A DNA stretch of 64,000 bases from Bacteroidales bacterium (GTDB lineage: Bacteria; Bacteroidota; Bacteroidia; Bacteroidales; F082). The translations under genes were made by a program, and so were the position numbers. The stretch lies in NCBI GenBank assembly GCA_019454985.1, contig JACFNF010000003.1, forward strand, positions 104,656 through 168,655. Direction: 5' to 3'. Positions 10,293 through 21,773 of the stretch are shown one piece after another; position 1 is the stretch's first letter, and each line of letters starts with the position of its first letter. The notes under the pieces are model-generated. The model was given only the letters and a program-made list of their open reading frames with translations, did not search any database and had not been told where the DNA came from.

Positions 10293-10449
10293 ATTTTTTT
10301 GTATTGGCCTGTTAAACGTGATTTTCTCATTTTTGTTTCATTCAAAACCGTTTCAGGCCCAAATGATCAGAGTCAATGATTTTTTTCGGAGAAGACACCT
10401 TTTTCGCTTGAATTATTGTCTTACAAGAACTTGCCAATGTCGTGCCAAG

Positions 10450-11724
10450 ATGAAAAAGTTCTGTTTGATTTTCTTTCTTGTTTCGGTAATTCACAATGGG
10501 TCTCAGGCACAGAAACTTCGTGCATTGTTTCTGGGCAATAGCTATACCGAGGCGCATAATTTGCCGAATATGATTCGCCAGATTGCCCTTTCGGCGGGCG
10601 ATACGCTTGAATTTGAAAAAAACACGCCCGGGGGCTATACCCTCAAAGGTCATTCAACCAATCCTACCAGCCTGAACCTGATCCGCAAAGGCAATTGGGA
10701 TTATGTTGTGCTTCAGGAACAAAGTCAGTTGCCCTCCTTCCCCGACAGCCAGGTGGCTGTGTTAGTTTATCCATACGCCCGCCTGCTCGACAGCTTGATC
10801 AAAGCGCACAACCCTTGTGCAACAACTTTATTTTTTATGACCTGGGGCCGGAAAAATGGTGATGCTGAGAATTGCCCGATATTTCCGCCTGTTTGCACTT
10901 ACGAAGGAATGGACAGCCTGTTGGACCTGCGCTACCGTATTATGACTCAGGATAATGCTGCAGCGCTAAGTCCGGTAGGGAGGGTTTGGCGTTTTTTGAG
11001 AACCCAACATCCTACAATGGAGCTTTACGAATCTGACGGAAGTCATCCGGCCACAACGGGTTCATTTGCTGCTGCTTGCACTTTCTATTCGTTGATGTTC
11101 AAAAAAAATCCCGAATTGTTATCGTCAATTTTCACCCTTGAACCCGAAACTGCCGCCATTATCAAATCAGCTGCCAGAACGGTTGCCTTTGACAGTCTCT
11201 CGCAATGGACAGCGCATCTGGCTGTAACTAAAGCCGGTTTTGATTATATTTTAGAAGGTAATGATGTTGCTTTTACCAACCTTTCGAACAAAGCCCAACA
11301 ATTTTTCTGGGATTTTGGCGACGGAACCACCAGCACCACCAAAGAACCAACGCATTTTTATAACATCTCAGGCACTTATGAAGTCAAACTTACGGCTACC
11401 GATACGCTTTGCCTTCAAACAGATTCGACTACCAGAACGTTAGTCATTTTACCTACCGGTCTCGATAGCTCGATCGCCGGTGATCTTGAAATCTCAGTTT
11501 CTCCTAATCCGGCATTTCATCAAATTTGGTTGAATCTGTCAACTGATATTTCCAATATTGAAATTGTCGGGATGGGAGGAAAATGCTTCATGAACTTTGA
11601 AATTGAACAGCCAGCCCAACAATCTATCGTTCTGGACATCCACAACATTCCTCCGGGTCTTTACCTGTTAAAAGCCCAAAATAAATCCAATAAACAGATA
11701 ATGAGAAGGTTATTAAAACTGTAA
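10450..11724 (+). CDS. Secreted SGNH-hydrolase-like protein with PKD domain and T9SS sorting tail
   Basis: Exported protein of 424 residues. The signal peptide is MKKFCLIFFLVSVIHNGSQA. Residues about 22-240 look like an SGNH/GDSL fold: LFLGNSYTEAHNL carries the candidate serine and YESDGSHPATTGS the Asp-x-x-His pair. A PKD domain follows (FWDFGDGTTSTTKEPTHFYN, about 270-330), then a C-terminal type IX secretion sorting domain ending GLYLLKAQNKSNKQIMRRLLKL, of which GLYLLKAQN and the basic end are the key parts. The open frame extends far upstream from 9964 but that part is antisense to mgtC and is excluded. The substrate is unknown. Confidence 0.83.
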   Translation: MKKFCLIFFLVSVIHNGSQAQKLRALFLGNSYTEAHNLPNMIRQIALSAGDTLEFEKNTPGGYTLKGHSTNPTSLNLIRKGNWDYVVLQEQSQLPSFPDSQVAVLVYPYARLLDSLIKAHNPCATTLFFMTWGRKNGDAENCPIFPPVCTYEGMDSLLDLRYRIMTQDNAAALSPVGRVWRFLRTQHPTMELYESDGSHPATTGSFAAACTFYSLMFKKNPELLSSIFTLEPETAAIIKSAARTVAFDSLSQWTAHLAVTKAGFDYILEGNDVAFTNLSNKAQQFFWDFGDGTTSTTKEPTHFYNISGTYEVKLTATDTLCLQTDSTTRTLVILPTGLDSSIAGDLEISVSPNPAFHQIWLNLSTDISNIEIVGMGGKCFMNFEIEQPAQQSIVLDIHNIPPGLYLLKAQNKSNKQIMRRLLKL

Positions 11725-11749
11725 AACAGTAATCCAGCTTATTTACGTC

Positions 11750-12985
11750 TTATTTCAACACCTGATATTTCATTCCGCGTTTGTCTAACTCAGCCAAAAT
11801 GGTTGGCAACTGATGGGTATCCTGAAGGTTAAACGTGATGGTCACCTGAACGTAGCCCACCGGAACACTGGTCGTCGAACGCTCATGTTCGATATCGTGG
11901 ATATTGGCTTTCATTTTTTCCAGGATGGAAATAATGGATTTGAGCATTCCAGCCTGATCGGGGATAAGCACCTGAATACGGGCGCGCAATCCTTCTTCCA
12001 TCACGCCTTTATCCAATATTTGCTCCAGAATACTCATGTTCACATTGCCGCCACTCACGATGGCCACCACTTTACGGCCTTTGACATTAATTTTTTGATA
12101 CAGTATGGCAGCCATGGCAGCAACGCCTGAAGGTTCGGTCAAAATTTTGGAGCGTTGCATCATCAGATAGGCAGTGTGTGCCATTTCAGCGTCGTTGACC
12201 ACAACAAATTCGTCAACAAAGGTTTTGGCTGCTTCAAAAGTAAGATTTCCAGGTGATTTAACGGCGATTCCATCGGCAATTGTGGCCACCGAATTGAGGA
12301 TCACGGGCTCACCTTTTTCGATCGAAACTTTCATTGATTGAGCCCCATCGGCTTCTACACCGATGATGCGAATAGAGGGGTTAAGCTGTTTCAGCGCAAT
12401 GGCAATTCCCGAAATAAGCCCGCCGCCTCCGATCGGAATCAGCACATCGTCCACCTCGCGAAGTTGACCGAAAATTTCGAGACCCACCGTTCCCTGCCCG
12501 GCAATGATATACGGATCGTTGAAGGGATGGACAAAAGTTGCGCCTGTTTTTTCCTGAAATTCCACGGCTGCCTGATAGGCATCGTCAAAAGTATCGCCCG
12601 TGAGTATGACCTCGGCACCGTAGGAACGTGTAGCAATTACCTTGAGAGGAGGTGCGAAAACAGGCATAAATACAGTGCTTTTGACCCCAAGACGGGTGGC
12701 GGCAAAAGCAACTCCCTGTGCATGATTACCCGCGGAGGCGCACAAAACTCCTTTTGAAAGCTCCTCAGGCTTCAAATTATGGATTTTGTAGTAAGCACCC
12801 CTGACTTTGAATGAGCCGGTAGATTGAAGGTTTTCAAGCTTCAGATAAACATCGGCTCCCGACATTGCCGAGAATGACTTACTTCGTTCCAATGGAGTGA
12901 GTTTCACCACATTGCTCAGTACCGACTGGGCATTTATGATGTCGGAAAAATGAGGTAAGGGTAGGGGATTGTGTGCAACGGCCAT
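11750..12985 (-). CDS. ilvA: Threonine ammonia-lyase (threonine deaminase)
   Basis: PLP enzyme of 411 residues that makes 2-oxobutanoate and ammonia from threonine, the first step to isoleucine. The PLP lysine is in GSFKVRGAYYK, the phosphate-binding loop is IGGGGLISG, and SAGNHAQGVA is typical. The C-terminal 80 residues are a single ACT domain (RIQVLIPDQAGMLKSIISIL), the form often found in this length class. It is monocistronic and separated from the acyl-CoA dehydrogenase by a terminator. Confidence 0.93.
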   Translation of the reverse strand: MAVAHNPLPLPHFSDIINAQSVLSNVVKLTPLERSKSFSAMSGADVYLKLENLQSTGSFKVRGAYYKIHNLKPEELSKGVLCASAGNHAQGVAFAATRLGVKSTVFMPVFAPPLKVIATRSYGAEVILTGDTFDDAYQAAVEFQEKTGATFVHPFNDPYIIAGQGTVGLEIFGQLREVDDVLIPIGGGGLISGIAIALKQLNPSIRIIGVEADGAQSMKVSIEKGEPVILNSVATIADGIAVKSPGNLTFEAAKTFVDEFVVVNDAEMAHTAYLMMQRSKILTEPSGVAAMAAILYQKINVKGRKVVAIVSGGNVNMSILEQILDKGVMEEGLRARIQVLIPDQAGMLKSIISILEKMKANIHDIEHERSTTSVPVGYVQVTITFNLQDTHQLPTILAELDKRGMKYQVLK

Positions 12986-13010
12986 GATATTTCTTTTAAA
13001 AAGTTATGTA

Positions 13011-13067
13011 AAAAAAGGAGCCGGCTGGTGATTCAACCATTTGGTTTTTCGATCCAATACCGGCTCC
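13011..13067 (-). terminator. Terminator after the acyl-CoA dehydrogenase gene
   Basis: GGAGCCGG (13017-13024) pairs perfectly with CCGGCTCC (13060-13067) around a 35-base loop. On the minus strand the stem is followed by a run of T (13016-13011). It lies 44 bases past the acyl-CoA dehydrogenase stop. Confidence 0.7.
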
Positions 13068-13110
13068 GTTTTAATCTTCAGTTAAATGATAAAACGTCTT
13101 CAAAATTAAA

Positions 13111-14886
13111 TCAGAAGCAATATCTGTTTGCTTCGATCAACGTATCGGCAATGCGGCGGCGCGATTCTTTAATGTTGACGTTGGGTACTTTACAGAGTTC
13201 TCGAACTGACTGAATTGCCTGATCCAGTTTGTTTTCATCCGCAAACGCCAGAAGTGCGTCGGTTCCAGCTTTCATAATCAGATGAGATGCTTCGTGAGCA
13301 AGTACATCGGCAATGTCGCGATAGATCAGCACAGCTTCAACGCCTTCCATTTTTTCTTTTTTCTGAACACGTAAAACAGTGGCTTCTAGAGCGTAAACCT
13401 GCATCAACATATCGCTCAGATTCATCATCACTTCTTCCTCTTCGGCCATTTTGCGCCCAAATGCCTCGCTAATGCCGGGGATCAGCATAAGTACAGCCTT
13501 TTTCATATTCCGAATTGCTGCCAGCTTACTTTCATAATAGGTCAAGCCTTCGATATTTTCAGCAACCGGGTTTTCGCATGCTGCGCGGGCTGTTCCAAAA
13601 AGATCAAACTCGTTTTTCATTCCTTTTTTCAGCAGGCTGTCAACAGCAAGCAGACGGTTGATCTCGTTCGTGCCTTCGAATATGCGGTTAATTCGCGAAT
13701 CGCGATATGCACGGTCAACAGGAGTTTCGCTCGAAAATCCCATTCCACCATAAATCTGAACAGCTTCATCTACCACAAAATCAAGTGCTTCGGAGCCATA
13801 AACTTTTAACAAGGCACATTCAATGGCATAATCGGCTACACCTTCTATATTGGCGCGACCCAACTCAATGCCTTCCGATTTCATCCTGATAATATTATCC
13901 TGAATATCTTTGCTGGCTCTATAAACTGCTGATTCAGTGGCAAATGTGCGAACTACCTGCTGTGCTAATTTGTGCTTGATAGCTCCAAATTCAGCAATGG
14001 CTTTTCCAAACTGGCGGCGTTCATTGGCATAGTTCACCGAATGGAGAATAGCCCGCTTGGCGCCCCCAATCACTGTAGCGGCAAGTTTAATTCTGCCCAG
14101 ATGCAAGATATTCAATGCAATACGAAATCCTTCTCCACGTTTTCCAAGAAGATTTTCAACGGGAACCTTAACATCGTTATAAAAAATCTGACGGGTAGAT
14201 GAACCTTTGATTCCCATCTTTTTCTCCTCGGGATTCATGCTCACGCCTTCCCAGTCGCGTTCTACGATGAAAGCGCTCAATACCCTGTCGTTGTCAATCT
14301 TTGCAAAAACGGTCTGAACATCTGCAAATCCACCATTGGTAATCCACATCTTCTGGCCATTCAGGATATAATGTTTTCCGTCTTCCGAAAGCACAGCCTT
14401 GGTTCGTCCTGAATTTGCATCGCTGCCGGCTCCGGGTTCGGTAAGGCAATAGGCTGCCATCAATTCTCCGGAAGTGAGTTTTGGGATATATTTTGCCTTT
14501 TGCTCTTCGTTACCGTAATAAAGAATTGGTAAAGTGCCAATACCTGTGTGGGCCATAATGGCTACAGAGTAGGAATATCCTGAACCAAGCGATTCATTGG
14601 CTTTGATGATTGACAGAAAATCCTGCTCAAAGCCACCGTATTCTTCCGGAACCGAAAGGCCGAGCAAACCGATATCCCCGGCGCTTTTTAACAGCGAGGC
14701 CATCAGGCCGTCTTCCTGTTTGTCAATGCGATCCAGATTTGGAAAAATTTCTTTTTCAAGGAAATCCTTACAGCTTTCCTCAATCATCCGGGTTTGTTCG
14801 TCAAACTCTTCCGGAATAAAAATATCGGCAATATCAACCGATTTAACGATGAATTCGCCTCCCTTAAGTACTGCGTTTTTGGCCAT
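13111..14886 (-). CDS. Acyl-CoA dehydrogenase, long form
   Basis: FAD enzyme of 591 residues that oxidises acyl-CoA to trans-2-enoyl-CoA. Signature segments are AYCLTEPGAGSDA, KMWITNGGFADV and YGGMGFSSETPVDRAYRDSR, with the catalytic base glutamate in RIFEGTNEI as in VLCAD and ACAD9. About 170 residues beyond the standard fold form a helical C-terminal extension, which also matches the VLCAD/ACAD9 plan. The start is the ATG at 14886; the upstream extension is not credible. No other beta-oxidation gene is nearby, so chain-length preference is open. Confidence 0.92.
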   Translation of the reverse strand: MAKNAVLKGGEFIVKSVDIADIFIPEEFDEQTRMIEESCKDFLEKEIFPNLDRIDKQEDGLMASLLKSAGDIGLLGLSVPEEYGGFEQDFLSIIKANESLGSGYSYSVAIMAHTGIGTLPILYYGNEEQKAKYIPKLTSGELMAAYCLTEPGAGSDANSGRTKAVLSEDGKHYILNGQKMWITNGGFADVQTVFAKIDNDRVLSAFIVERDWEGVSMNPEEKKMGIKGSSTRQIFYNDVKVPVENLLGKRGEGFRIALNILHLGRIKLAATVIGGAKRAILHSVNYANERRQFGKAIAEFGAIKHKLAQQVVRTFATESAVYRASKDIQDNIIRMKSEGIELGRANIEGVADYAIECALLKVYGSEALDFVVDEAVQIYGGMGFSSETPVDRAYRDSRINRIFEGTNEINRLLAVDSLLKKGMKNEFDLFGTARAACENPVAENIEGLTYYESKLAAIRNMKKAVLMLIPGISEAFGRKMAEEEEVMMNLSDMLMQVYALEATVLRVQKKEKMEGVEAVLIYRDIADVLAHEASHLIMKAGTDALLAFADENKLDQAIQSVRELCKVPNVNIKESRRRIADTLIEANRYCF

Positions 14887-14977
14887 AATATAATAGGTGT
14901 GTGATGCCGCAAAAATAGTTAATTTCTCAGAATCCTGACGCAATAAGCCATTGGTACAGGCCTATTTAGAAAGAATA

Positions 14978-15009
14978 CAAAAAAAGCCTGCATGTTTAAA
15001 ATGCAGGCT
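14978..15009 (-). terminator. Terminator after clpC
   Basis: AGCCTGCAT (14985-14993) and ATGCAGGCT (15001-15009) form a perfect nine-pair stem with a seven-base loop. On the minus strand it is followed by a T run (14984-14979) and it lies 35 bases past the clpC stop codon. Confidence 0.85.
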
Positions 15010-15043
15010 GTCAATATTTTGGTAATATTACTAAACCGAAATC

Positions 15044-17569
15044 CTACTCGGTAACAGGTTTTTCAATCTGAATTGTGATTTCGGTCTTTTCTTCATCAAA
15101 ATCGAGGTTGATCTGGCTGCCATTTTCCAATTTTGTCCGGATGATTTCTTCGGCCAACGCGTCCTCAACATATTTTTGAATAGCTCTTTTCAATGGTCTG
15201 GCGCCAAATTGTTCGTCCCAGCCTTTCTCGGCAAGATAATCTTTTGCCTTATCGCTCAGGTGAATATGATATCCCATTTCGGCAACACGCTTATAAAGAT
15301 GCCCCAGTTCGATGTCAATAATCCGGTGAATATCTTCGCGTTCAAGCGATTCAAAAACGATTACATCGTCAATTCGGTTTAAAAACTCAGGAGCAAAAGC
15401 CTTGCGGAGTGCATTCTCAATCACTCCCTGCGAATAGGAAGCTTTGGATTTTAACTTGGCATCGGTACTAAAGCCAACGCCTTGGCCAAAATCTTTAAGC
15501 TGACGCGAGCCAATGTTGGAGGTCATGATAACGATGGTATTTTTGAAATCTACTTTTCGACCAAGACTATCGGTCAACACACCGTCGTCAAGCACTTGAA
15601 GTAAGAGATGAAACACATCGGGATGAGCCTTTTCAATCTCGTCGAGCAGCACGATAGAGTAGGGCTTCCGCCGCACTTTCTCGGTGAGCTGCCCACCTTC
15701 TTCATAACCAACATATCCGGGGGGAGCACCCACAAGGCGCGAAACGGCGAATTTTTCCATATATTCGCTCATGTCAATCCTCACAAGGGCATCTTCGGTA
15801 TCAAACATATATTTGGCCAACACCTTGGCAAGGTAAGTTTTCCCAACTCCGGTAGGCCCTAAGAATATAAAGGTGCCAATAGGTTTATTAGGGTCTTTCA
15901 GGCCGGCGCGGTTGCGTCGGATGGCTTTGACCACTTTTTTGATGGCTTCGTTTTGGCCAATGACAGCGCCTTCCAGATCAGCCTCCATATTCAACAAGCG
16001 ATCACTTTCATTCTGGGCGATTCGTTGAACAGGGATGCCTGTCATCATGGCTACGACCTCGGCTACATTTTCTTCGTCCACCGTTTCGCGATGAATACGC
16101 GAGTCTTCCTCCCATTTGCGTTTCGACTTTTCGAGTGCCTGCAAAAGTTTTCTCTCGTTATCGCGATGAAGAGCAGCTTCTTCAAACTTCTGGATTGAAA
16201 TGGCCTGATTTTTCTTTTCGCGGGTTTCTTCGATCTGCTTTTCGATCTGGATGATCTCTACCGGCACATGGATGTTGCTGATGTGTACACGTGCACCCGC
16301 TTCATCCATAGCGTCAATAGCTTTATCGGGTAAATAACGGTCCGACATATAGCGATTGGTCAGCTTCACACAGGCTTTGATGGCTTCAGGTGTATATTTG
16401 ACCAAATGATGATCCTCGTACTTTTCCTTGATATTGTTCAGGATTTCTTCAGTTTCGGAAGGTGAGGTGGGTTCAACGAGAATTTTCTGAAAACGACGTT
16501 CCAAAGCGCCGTCTTTTTCAATGTATTGGCGATATTCGTCTAAAGTGGTTGCTCCGATACATTGCAGTTCACCCCGTGCAAGTGCAGGTTTGAACATATT
16601 TGAGGCATCGAGCGAGCCGCTGGCATTACCGGCCCCAACGATCGTATGAATTTCGTCAATGAAAAGGATGACATCCGGGTTTTTTTCAATCTCGTTCAGT
16701 ACAGCTTTCATCCGTTCTTCAAATTGCCCGCGATATTTGGTACCCGCAACTAAAGAAGCCAGATCTAACATGATGATGCGTTTATTGAAAAGCACCCTCG
16801 ACACCTTACGCTGAACAATCTGCAGCGCTAATCCCTCGGCAATGGCCGATTTACCGACGCCGGGTTCACCAATAAGGATAGGATTGTTTTTTTTGCGGCG
16901 GCTAAGTATTTGTGCCACCCGCTCCAATTCTTTTTCACGCCCGACAATGGGGTCGAGGCGGTTTTCTTCGGCAGCGCGGGTCAGGTCGCGGCCAAAAGTA
17001 TCGAGCACCGGTGTTTTGGACTTGCTGTCGCTGGTTCGTTTTGATGGTGGATTAATCTGACGCATTTCATCATCTTCTTCTGCCGGATCGTTGGGATATT
17101 CAGCCCGAGGCTGCGACGGTTTAGACTCGTTATCGCCTTTAAAAAAGTCGAGCTCCTCTTTGAAAACAGCCACATCAATCCCCATGGCGTTGAGCTTCTG
17201 GGTTACAAGATTGTTTTTGTCGCGAAGAATGGCAATCATAAGGTGCTCGGTATGAATAATTTCGGAGTTTAACTCCTTTGCAGCCAGAAAAGTAAACTTC
17301 AAAGCCCGCTCAGTTTGTTTCATCAATGGAATATTAGCCATCGTCTGATTGAGAGGCTCGGGATTGCGAATGGCATTTTCAATGCTTTTCCGAAAACTGT
17401 CAATGTCAACTTCCAATACTTGCAGAATTCTGAGCGTTTTGCTTTCGCCTTCGCGAACAATTCCCAAAAATAAATGCTCAAGTCCGATATAATTATTTCC
17501 CAGGCGCGCAGCTTCTTCGTTGCTGAAGGTTAGTATATCTTTCACCTGTGGGGAAAATTTTGCATCCAT
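15044..17569 (-). CDS. clpC: ATP-dependent Clp protease ATP-binding subunit ClpC
   Basis: AAA+ unfoldase of 841 residues that feeds proteins to ClpP. In order it has a double Clp-N repeat (1-145), the first AAA+ module ([25 protein letters not shown]), a middle domain carrying a UVR-like helix pair ([18 protein letters not shown]), and the second AAA+ module ([27 protein letters not shown]) with a C-terminal ClpB-D2-small domain. The short middle domain separates it from ClpB. A minus-strand TACTTTTG box at 17611-17604 is a likely -7 element 35 bases before the ATG. Confidence 0.95.
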   Translation of the reverse strand: MDAKFSPQVKDILTFSNEEAARLGNNYIGLEHLFLGIVREGESKTLRILQVLEVDIDSFRKSIENAIRNPEPLNQTMANIPLMKQTERALKFTFLAAKELNSEIIHTEHLMIAILRDKNNLVTQKLNAMGIDVAVFKEELDFFKGDNESKPSQPRAEYPNDPAEEDDEMRQINPPSKRTSDSKSKTPVLDTFGRDLTRAAEENRLDPIVGREKELERVAQILSRRKKNNPILIGEPGVGKSAIAEGLALQIVQRKVSRVLFNKRIIMLDLASLVAGTKYRGQFEERMKAVLNEIEKNPDVILFIDEIHTIVGAGNASGSLDASNMFKPALARGELQCIGATTLDEYRQYIEKDGALERRFQKILVEPTSPSETEEILNNIKEKYEDHHLVKYTPEAIKACVKLTNRYMSDRYLPDKAIDAMDEAGARVHISNIHVPVEIIQIEKQIEETREKKNQAISIQKFEEAALHRDNERKLLQALEKSKRKWEEDSRIHRETVDEENVAEVVAMMTGIPVQRIAQNESDRLLNMEADLEGAVIGQNEAIKKVVKAIRRNRAGLKDPNKPIGTFIFLGPTGVGKTYLAKVLAKYMFDTEDALVRIDMSEYMEKFAVSRLVGAPPGYVGYEEGGQLTEKVRRKPYSIVLLDEIEKAHPDVFHLLLQVLDDGVLTDSLGRKVDFKNTIVIMTSNIGSRQLKDFGQGVGFSTDAKLKSKASYSQGVIENALRKAFAPEFLNRIDDVIVFESLEREDIHRIIDIELGHLYKRVAEMGYHIHLSDKAKDYLAEKGWDEQFGARPLKRAIQKYVEDALAEEIIRTKLENGSQINLDFDEEKTEITIQIEKPVTE

Positions 17570-17789
17570 AAAAAGTCTCTCTTTCTATTATGTTTTCAAT
17601 AATCAAAAGTAACAACAAAAAGCAGTCCAACTTTGTTCGCCTGACAAAAAGTATCAACACTAAGCTGTTAATGAAGCCATGAGATAAGAGCACTGACAAC
17701 TATAACGGTTAAAACCCTGATCAACGATAATTTCTGCTTTTTTGACAGGAATTAACGGATAAATTAGGAGAACTTTGGCATATTTTTTC

Positions 17790-17797
17790 TATTTTTG
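17790..17797 (+). promoter_or_regulatory. Probable -7 promoter element of gyrA
   Basis: TATTTTTG fits the Bacteroidota -7 consensus TAnnTTTG and lies 43 bases before the gyrA ATG. The nearest TTTG upstream (17774-17777) leaves only 12 bases, shorter than usual, so the -33 part is doubtful. Confidence 0.5.
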
Positions 17798-17840
17798 CAC
17801 CTCTTAATATACCCCCTTACGAGGAAATATTTTTTTGTGA

Positions 17841-20360
17841 ATGAAAGAAGAATTTGAAGGAGAGAAGATTGTAAAAGTCAATATAGAGCATCAGATGAAA
17901 TCGGCCTACATTGATTATTCAATGTCGGTGATTGTGTCGCGTGCACTTCCTGATGTGCGCGATGGTTTGAAACCGGTTCATCGCCGGGTGCTTTACGGCA
18001 TGCTTGAGTTAGGAGTACTTTCCAACCGCGCCTATAAAAAATCAGCCAGAATCGTTGGAGAGGTTCTTGGTAAATATCACCCACACGGCGATCGCTCCGT
18101 TTATGATGCCATGGTACGTATGGCTCAGGATTGGTCGCTACGCTATCCTCTGGTGGATGGTCAGGGAAACTTTGGATCCATTGATGGCGACAGCCCGGCA
18201 GCCATGCGTTATACCGAAGCCCGCCTGCGCAAAATTGCCGAAGAGATGTTGGCCGATATCGAAAAAGATACGGTTGACTTTCAGCTCAATTTCGACGACT
18301 CACTCACCGAACCCACTGTTTTACCGTCACTGATTCCCAATTTGCTTGTGAACGGAGCCAGCGGAATCGCTGTGGGTATGGCTACCAATATGCCACCGCA
18401 CAACCTCGCGGAAGTGGTGGATGGAATAGTAGCTTATATTGACAATCGCGATATCAGCGTTCAGGAATTGATGAACTATATTAAAGCTCCCGATTTCCCA
18501 ACGGGCGGAATTATCTACGGCTATGAAGGCGTGCGAGAAGCCTTCGAAACTGGCCGCGGACGCGTGATGATGCGCGGCGAAGCCAGCTTTGAAGAACATG
18601 GCGGACGCGATTGGATTGTCGTCACCTCAATCCCTTATCAGGTGAACAAGGCAGATATGATTAAAAAAACTGCCGATCTTGTAAACGACCGTAAACTTGA
18701 TGGAATTTCCGATATACGCGATGAATCGGACCGGAACGGGATGCGTATTGTTTATGAACTTAAAAAAGATGCGGTTCCAAATATCGTGCTCAATAAACTC
18801 TATCAGATGACCCCCTTGCAAACGAGTTTCAGCGTGAACAACGTAGCTCTCGTCAACGGTCGCCCGCGAACTTTGAACCTGAAGGACCTGATTCATTATT
18901 TTGTTGAACACCGACACGAAGTCGTCGTGCGCCGTACCCGTTTCGACCTGGCCGAAGCACAAAAACGAGCCCATATCCTCGAAGGTTTAATCATTGCGCT
19001 CGATAATATTGACGCTGTCATCGAACTCATTCGAAGAAGCAAAACTCCCGAAGAAGCACGCATCGGATTGATGGAATCGTTCAATCTCTCCGAAATTCAG
19101 GCTAAGGCCATCCTCGAGATGCGGCTGCAGCGCCTGACAGGCCTCGAAATCCAAAAGATTAAAGAGGAATACGAAGAAATCCTCAAAATGATTGCTTATT
19201 ATAATGAAGTTCTTGGCAACGAGGCGCTTAGATTTGAAATCATTAAAAATGAAATGTTGGCCGTCAAAGATAAATATGGTGATGAAAAACGCTCTACCAT
19301 TGTTTATGCAGCCGATGATTTCAAAATTGAAGACACCATAGCCGATGAAGCAGTGGTTGTCACCATTTCGCATCTGGGTTATATCAAAAGAACTGCTCTC
19401 AGCGAATATCGCCGTCAGTCACGAGGCGGCTTCGGAGCCAAAGGTTCCGAGGCACGCGATGAGGATTTTATAGAACACCTCTTCATCGCTACAAATCACA
19501 ATTATATGCTCTTTTTCACCGAACAGGGCAAGTGCTTCTGGATGAGGGTGTTCGAGATTCCTGAAGGAACAAAAACGAGCAAAGGCCGGGCCATTCAAAA
19601 CATGATCAACATTGACTCAGAAGACAAGGTGAAAGCTTATGTTAATGTTTTGAACCTGAAAGACGAGCAATATATCGAGAACAATTACATCATCCTTTGC
19701 ACGAAAAAAGGAATCATCAAAAAAACCAGCCTGGAAGCGTACTCCAGACCACGCCAAAATGGTATTAATGCCATTACCATCCGCGAAGGCGATGAATTGC
19801 TCGAAGCACGGTTAACCAATGGCAACAACGAAGTCATTATGGCTCTGAGGTCGGGGAGGGCTATTCGCTTCAACGAAAGCACTGTCAGACCAATGGGGCG
19901 CAATGCCTCAGGTGTAAGAGGTGTCACCTTAGGTCATGAAAAGGATGAAGTTGTTGGTATGATTTGCGTTGAAAATGAAGACCTCAACATTCTTGTTGTA
20001 TCTGAAAAGGGTTTTGGGAAACGTTCCGACCTGAACGACTATCGTGTCACCAACAGGGGCGGGAAGGGTGTGAAAACACTCAATATCACCGAAAAAACCG
20101 GCGACCTGATCTCCATAAAAGAAGTGACCGACGCCGATGACCTGATGATTATCAATAAATCGGGTGTCATTATCCGTATTGCCGTCGAAAGCCTTCGGGT
20201 TATGGGACGTGCTACACAGGGAGTAAAGCTTATCAATCTGAGACCAAACGACGAGATTGCAGCTGTAGCAAAGGTTACTGTTGAAGAGGAAGAGAGTGAA
20301 ACACCTGATAACCAGGATAATGCAGAAAGCATTTCGGAGAAAAATACCGATATCGAATAA
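17841..20360 (+). CDS. gyrA: DNA gyrase subunit A
   Basis: Type II topoisomerase subunit of 839 residues that cuts and rejoins DNA. The catalytic tyrosine is Tyr124 in AAMRYTEAR. The breakage-reunion core is followed by the C-terminal beta-pinwheel with the GyrA box [10 protein letters not shown], which distinguishes gyrase from topoisomerase IV. The tail (about 815-839) is acidic. The residue that aligns with the E. coli quinolone-contact Ser83 is Arg85 ([10 protein letters not shown]), while the Asp87 equivalent (Asp89) is kept. The following TPR gene begins 52 bases later and probably shares the transcript. Confidence 0.96.
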   Translation: MKEEFEGEKIVKVNIEHQMKSAYIDYSMSVIVSRALPDVRDGLKPVHRRVLYGMLELGVLSNRAYKKSARIVGEVLGKYHPHGDRSVYDAMVRMAQDWSLRYPLVDGQGNFGSIDGDSPAAMRYTEARLRKIAEEMLADIEKDTVDFQLNFDDSLTEPTVLPSLIPNLLVNGASGIAVGMATNMPPHNLAEVVDGIVAYIDNRDISVQELMNYIKAPDFPTGGIIYGYEGVREAFETGRGRVMMRGEASFEEHGGRDWIVVTSIPYQVNKADMIKKTADLVNDRKLDGISDIRDESDRNGMRIVYELKKDAVPNIVLNKLYQMTPLQTSFSVNNVALVNGRPRTLNLKDLIHYFVEHRHEVVVRRTRFDLAEAQKRAHILEGLIIALDNIDAVIELIRRSKTPEEARIGLMESFNLSEIQAKAILEMRLQRLTGLEIQKIKEEYEEILKMIAYYNEVLGNEALRFEIIKNEMLAVKDKYGDEKRSTIVYAADDFKIEDTIADEAVVVTISHLGYIKRTALSEYRRQSRGGFGAKGSEARDEDFIEHLFIATNHNYMLFFTEQGKCFWMRVFEIPEGTKTSKGRAIQNMINIDSEDKVKAYVNVLNLKDEQYIENNYIILCTKKGIIKKTSLEAYSRPRQNGINAITIREGDELLEARLTNGNNEVIMALRSGRAIRFNESTVRPMGRNASGVRGVTLGHEKDEVVGMICVENEDLNILVVSEKGFGKRSDLNDYRVTNRGGKGVKTLNITEKTGDLISIKEVTDADDLMIINKSGVIIRIAVESLRVMGRATQGVKLINLRPNDEIAAVAKVTVEEEESETPDNQDNAESISEKNTDIE

Positions 20361-20412
20361 ATTGGCACAATAAATGTAAATCAAAACCTAAATAACTTTT
20401 AAACCAATAAGC

Positions 20413-21576
20413 ATGAAAAAAGTAATGATGATGCTGGCCATCGTAATGGCAACGACCACGTTGTTTGGCCAGACCAAAGAACGTACAAGCGCCTTTATGT
20501 TCAATAAAAACGGGCAATATGACAAAGCTCGTGAAGCCATTGACAAGGCCATTCTGAACGAAAAAACCATGAACGATGCCAAAACATGGATGTACAGAGG
20601 AATTATTTATCTGAACATCGTGTTTTCCGATCAGTTTGCCAGCCTCGATCCACAAGCTCTCGAAAAGAGCCTTGAGTCGTTTCAGAAAGCTTTGGAGCTC
20701 GATCCACAGGACAAAATGAGGCAAGCTGCCGACATCATACCACGCATTGATGCCATTGGACAACAATATTTTGCAAAGGGAGTTGATCATTTCAACTCGG
20801 CTACCGGCTCCGGCAATAAAGAAGAATTCAAATTAGCTGCCGGTGATTTTAAGAAAGCTTATGAAGTAGCTCAACTCAACAAAAAATTAGATACGCTGGC
20901 ACTACTCAACGCCGGATTGTCATCACTCAGAGGTGAGTACTTCGAAGACGCTCTGAAATTTTACACCGAACTCAAAGGATACGGCTTTAACGAACCAGAT
21001 TTATATCGCAGCCTGGCTGCAGTATATCGCGGATTACACGATCAGGACAATATGCTCAAAGCGCTTGCACAAGGCCGTGAATTGTATCCAAATGATCCCG
21101 GACTTATCCTTGAAGAAATTAATGCTTACCTGTCGATGGGTGAGGGCGCCAAAGTTGTGGATGAGTTAATTAAACTGACTGAAAGCGATCCCACAAATTA
21201 TTCCATCTTTTTTGTTTTAGGAACCATTTATGGGGACGATACAAAGCCTGAACTCTACGATATGCAAAAAGCAATTGACTATTATAAGAAAGCTATTGAA
21301 TTGAGCCCTGACTATTACGATGTGATCTACAACCTTGGTGCACTGTATATTAATGAATCCAATAAACTGCAAGTAAAAGCCAACGATTTGCCATTAAACG
21401 AAACAAAAGAATACGACAGACTTACTGAAGAAGCCAACGTACTCATTAGGGAAGCTCTACCGTATCTCGAAAAAGCCAATCAATTACAACCGGGCAATCC
21501 GGAAACCATTCAGGTGCTCAAGTCAATCTATACACGCTTTAAGATGAACGAGGAGCTACAGAAACTTGAAGAATAA
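20413..21576 (+). CDS. Exported tetratricopeptide repeat protein
   Basis: Protein of 387 residues with signal peptide MKKVMMMLAIVMATTTLFGQ and then TPR-like helix pairs throughout, for example YDKAREAIDKAILNEKTMN, ALEKSLESFQKALELDP and AIDYYKKAIELSPDYYDVI. It is likely periplasmic and a scaffold for other proteins. No enzyme motif is visible and no specific role can be given. It is followed by a strong terminator. Confidence 0.82.
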   Translation: MKKVMMMLAIVMATTTLFGQTKERTSAFMFNKNGQYDKAREAIDKAILNEKTMNDAKTWMYRGIIYLNIVFSDQFASLDPQALEKSLESFQKALELDPQDKMRQAADIIPRIDAIGQQYFAKGVDHFNSATGSGNKEEFKLAAGDFKKAYEVAQLNKKLDTLALLNAGLSSLRGEYFEDALKFYTELKGYGFNEPDLYRSLAAVYRGLHDQDNMLKALAQGRELYPNDPGLILEEINAYLSMGEGAKVVDELIKLTESDPTNYSIFFVLGTIYGDDTKPELYDMQKAIDYYKKAIELSPDYYDVIYNLGALYINESNKLQVKANDLPLNETKEYDRLTEEANVLIREALPYLEKANQLQPGNPETIQVLKSIYTRFKMNEELQKLEE

Positions 21577-21599
21577 AGATTGGTTATCCATTTTTTACA

Positions 21600-21640
21600 A
21601 AACGGCTCTCCGGAAATAGAAGGAGGGCCGTTTCTGTTTT
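21600..21640 (+). terminator. Terminator of the gyrA-TPR transcript
   Basis: Bases 21600-21611 and 21622-21633 form a 12-pair stem with one G-U pair and a ten-base loop, followed by CTGTTTTTA. It starts 24 bases after the TPR gene stop. Confidence 0.85.
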
Positions 21641-21773
21641 TATTCATTGCTTTGACCTGGCTGTATGGATAGTCAGGAAATAAATAACACAATTTAACAT
21701 AATATTAATTATCTGACATTCTGACTTTATTTTTTCTAAGATAGAAGCATGCTCAGGATTCCAATGCCCTATA

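Noticed and set aside
9964..10449. N-terminal extension of the SGNH-like protein
   Set aside because: It is antisense to mgtC, and a clean signal peptide begins at the ATG at 10450.
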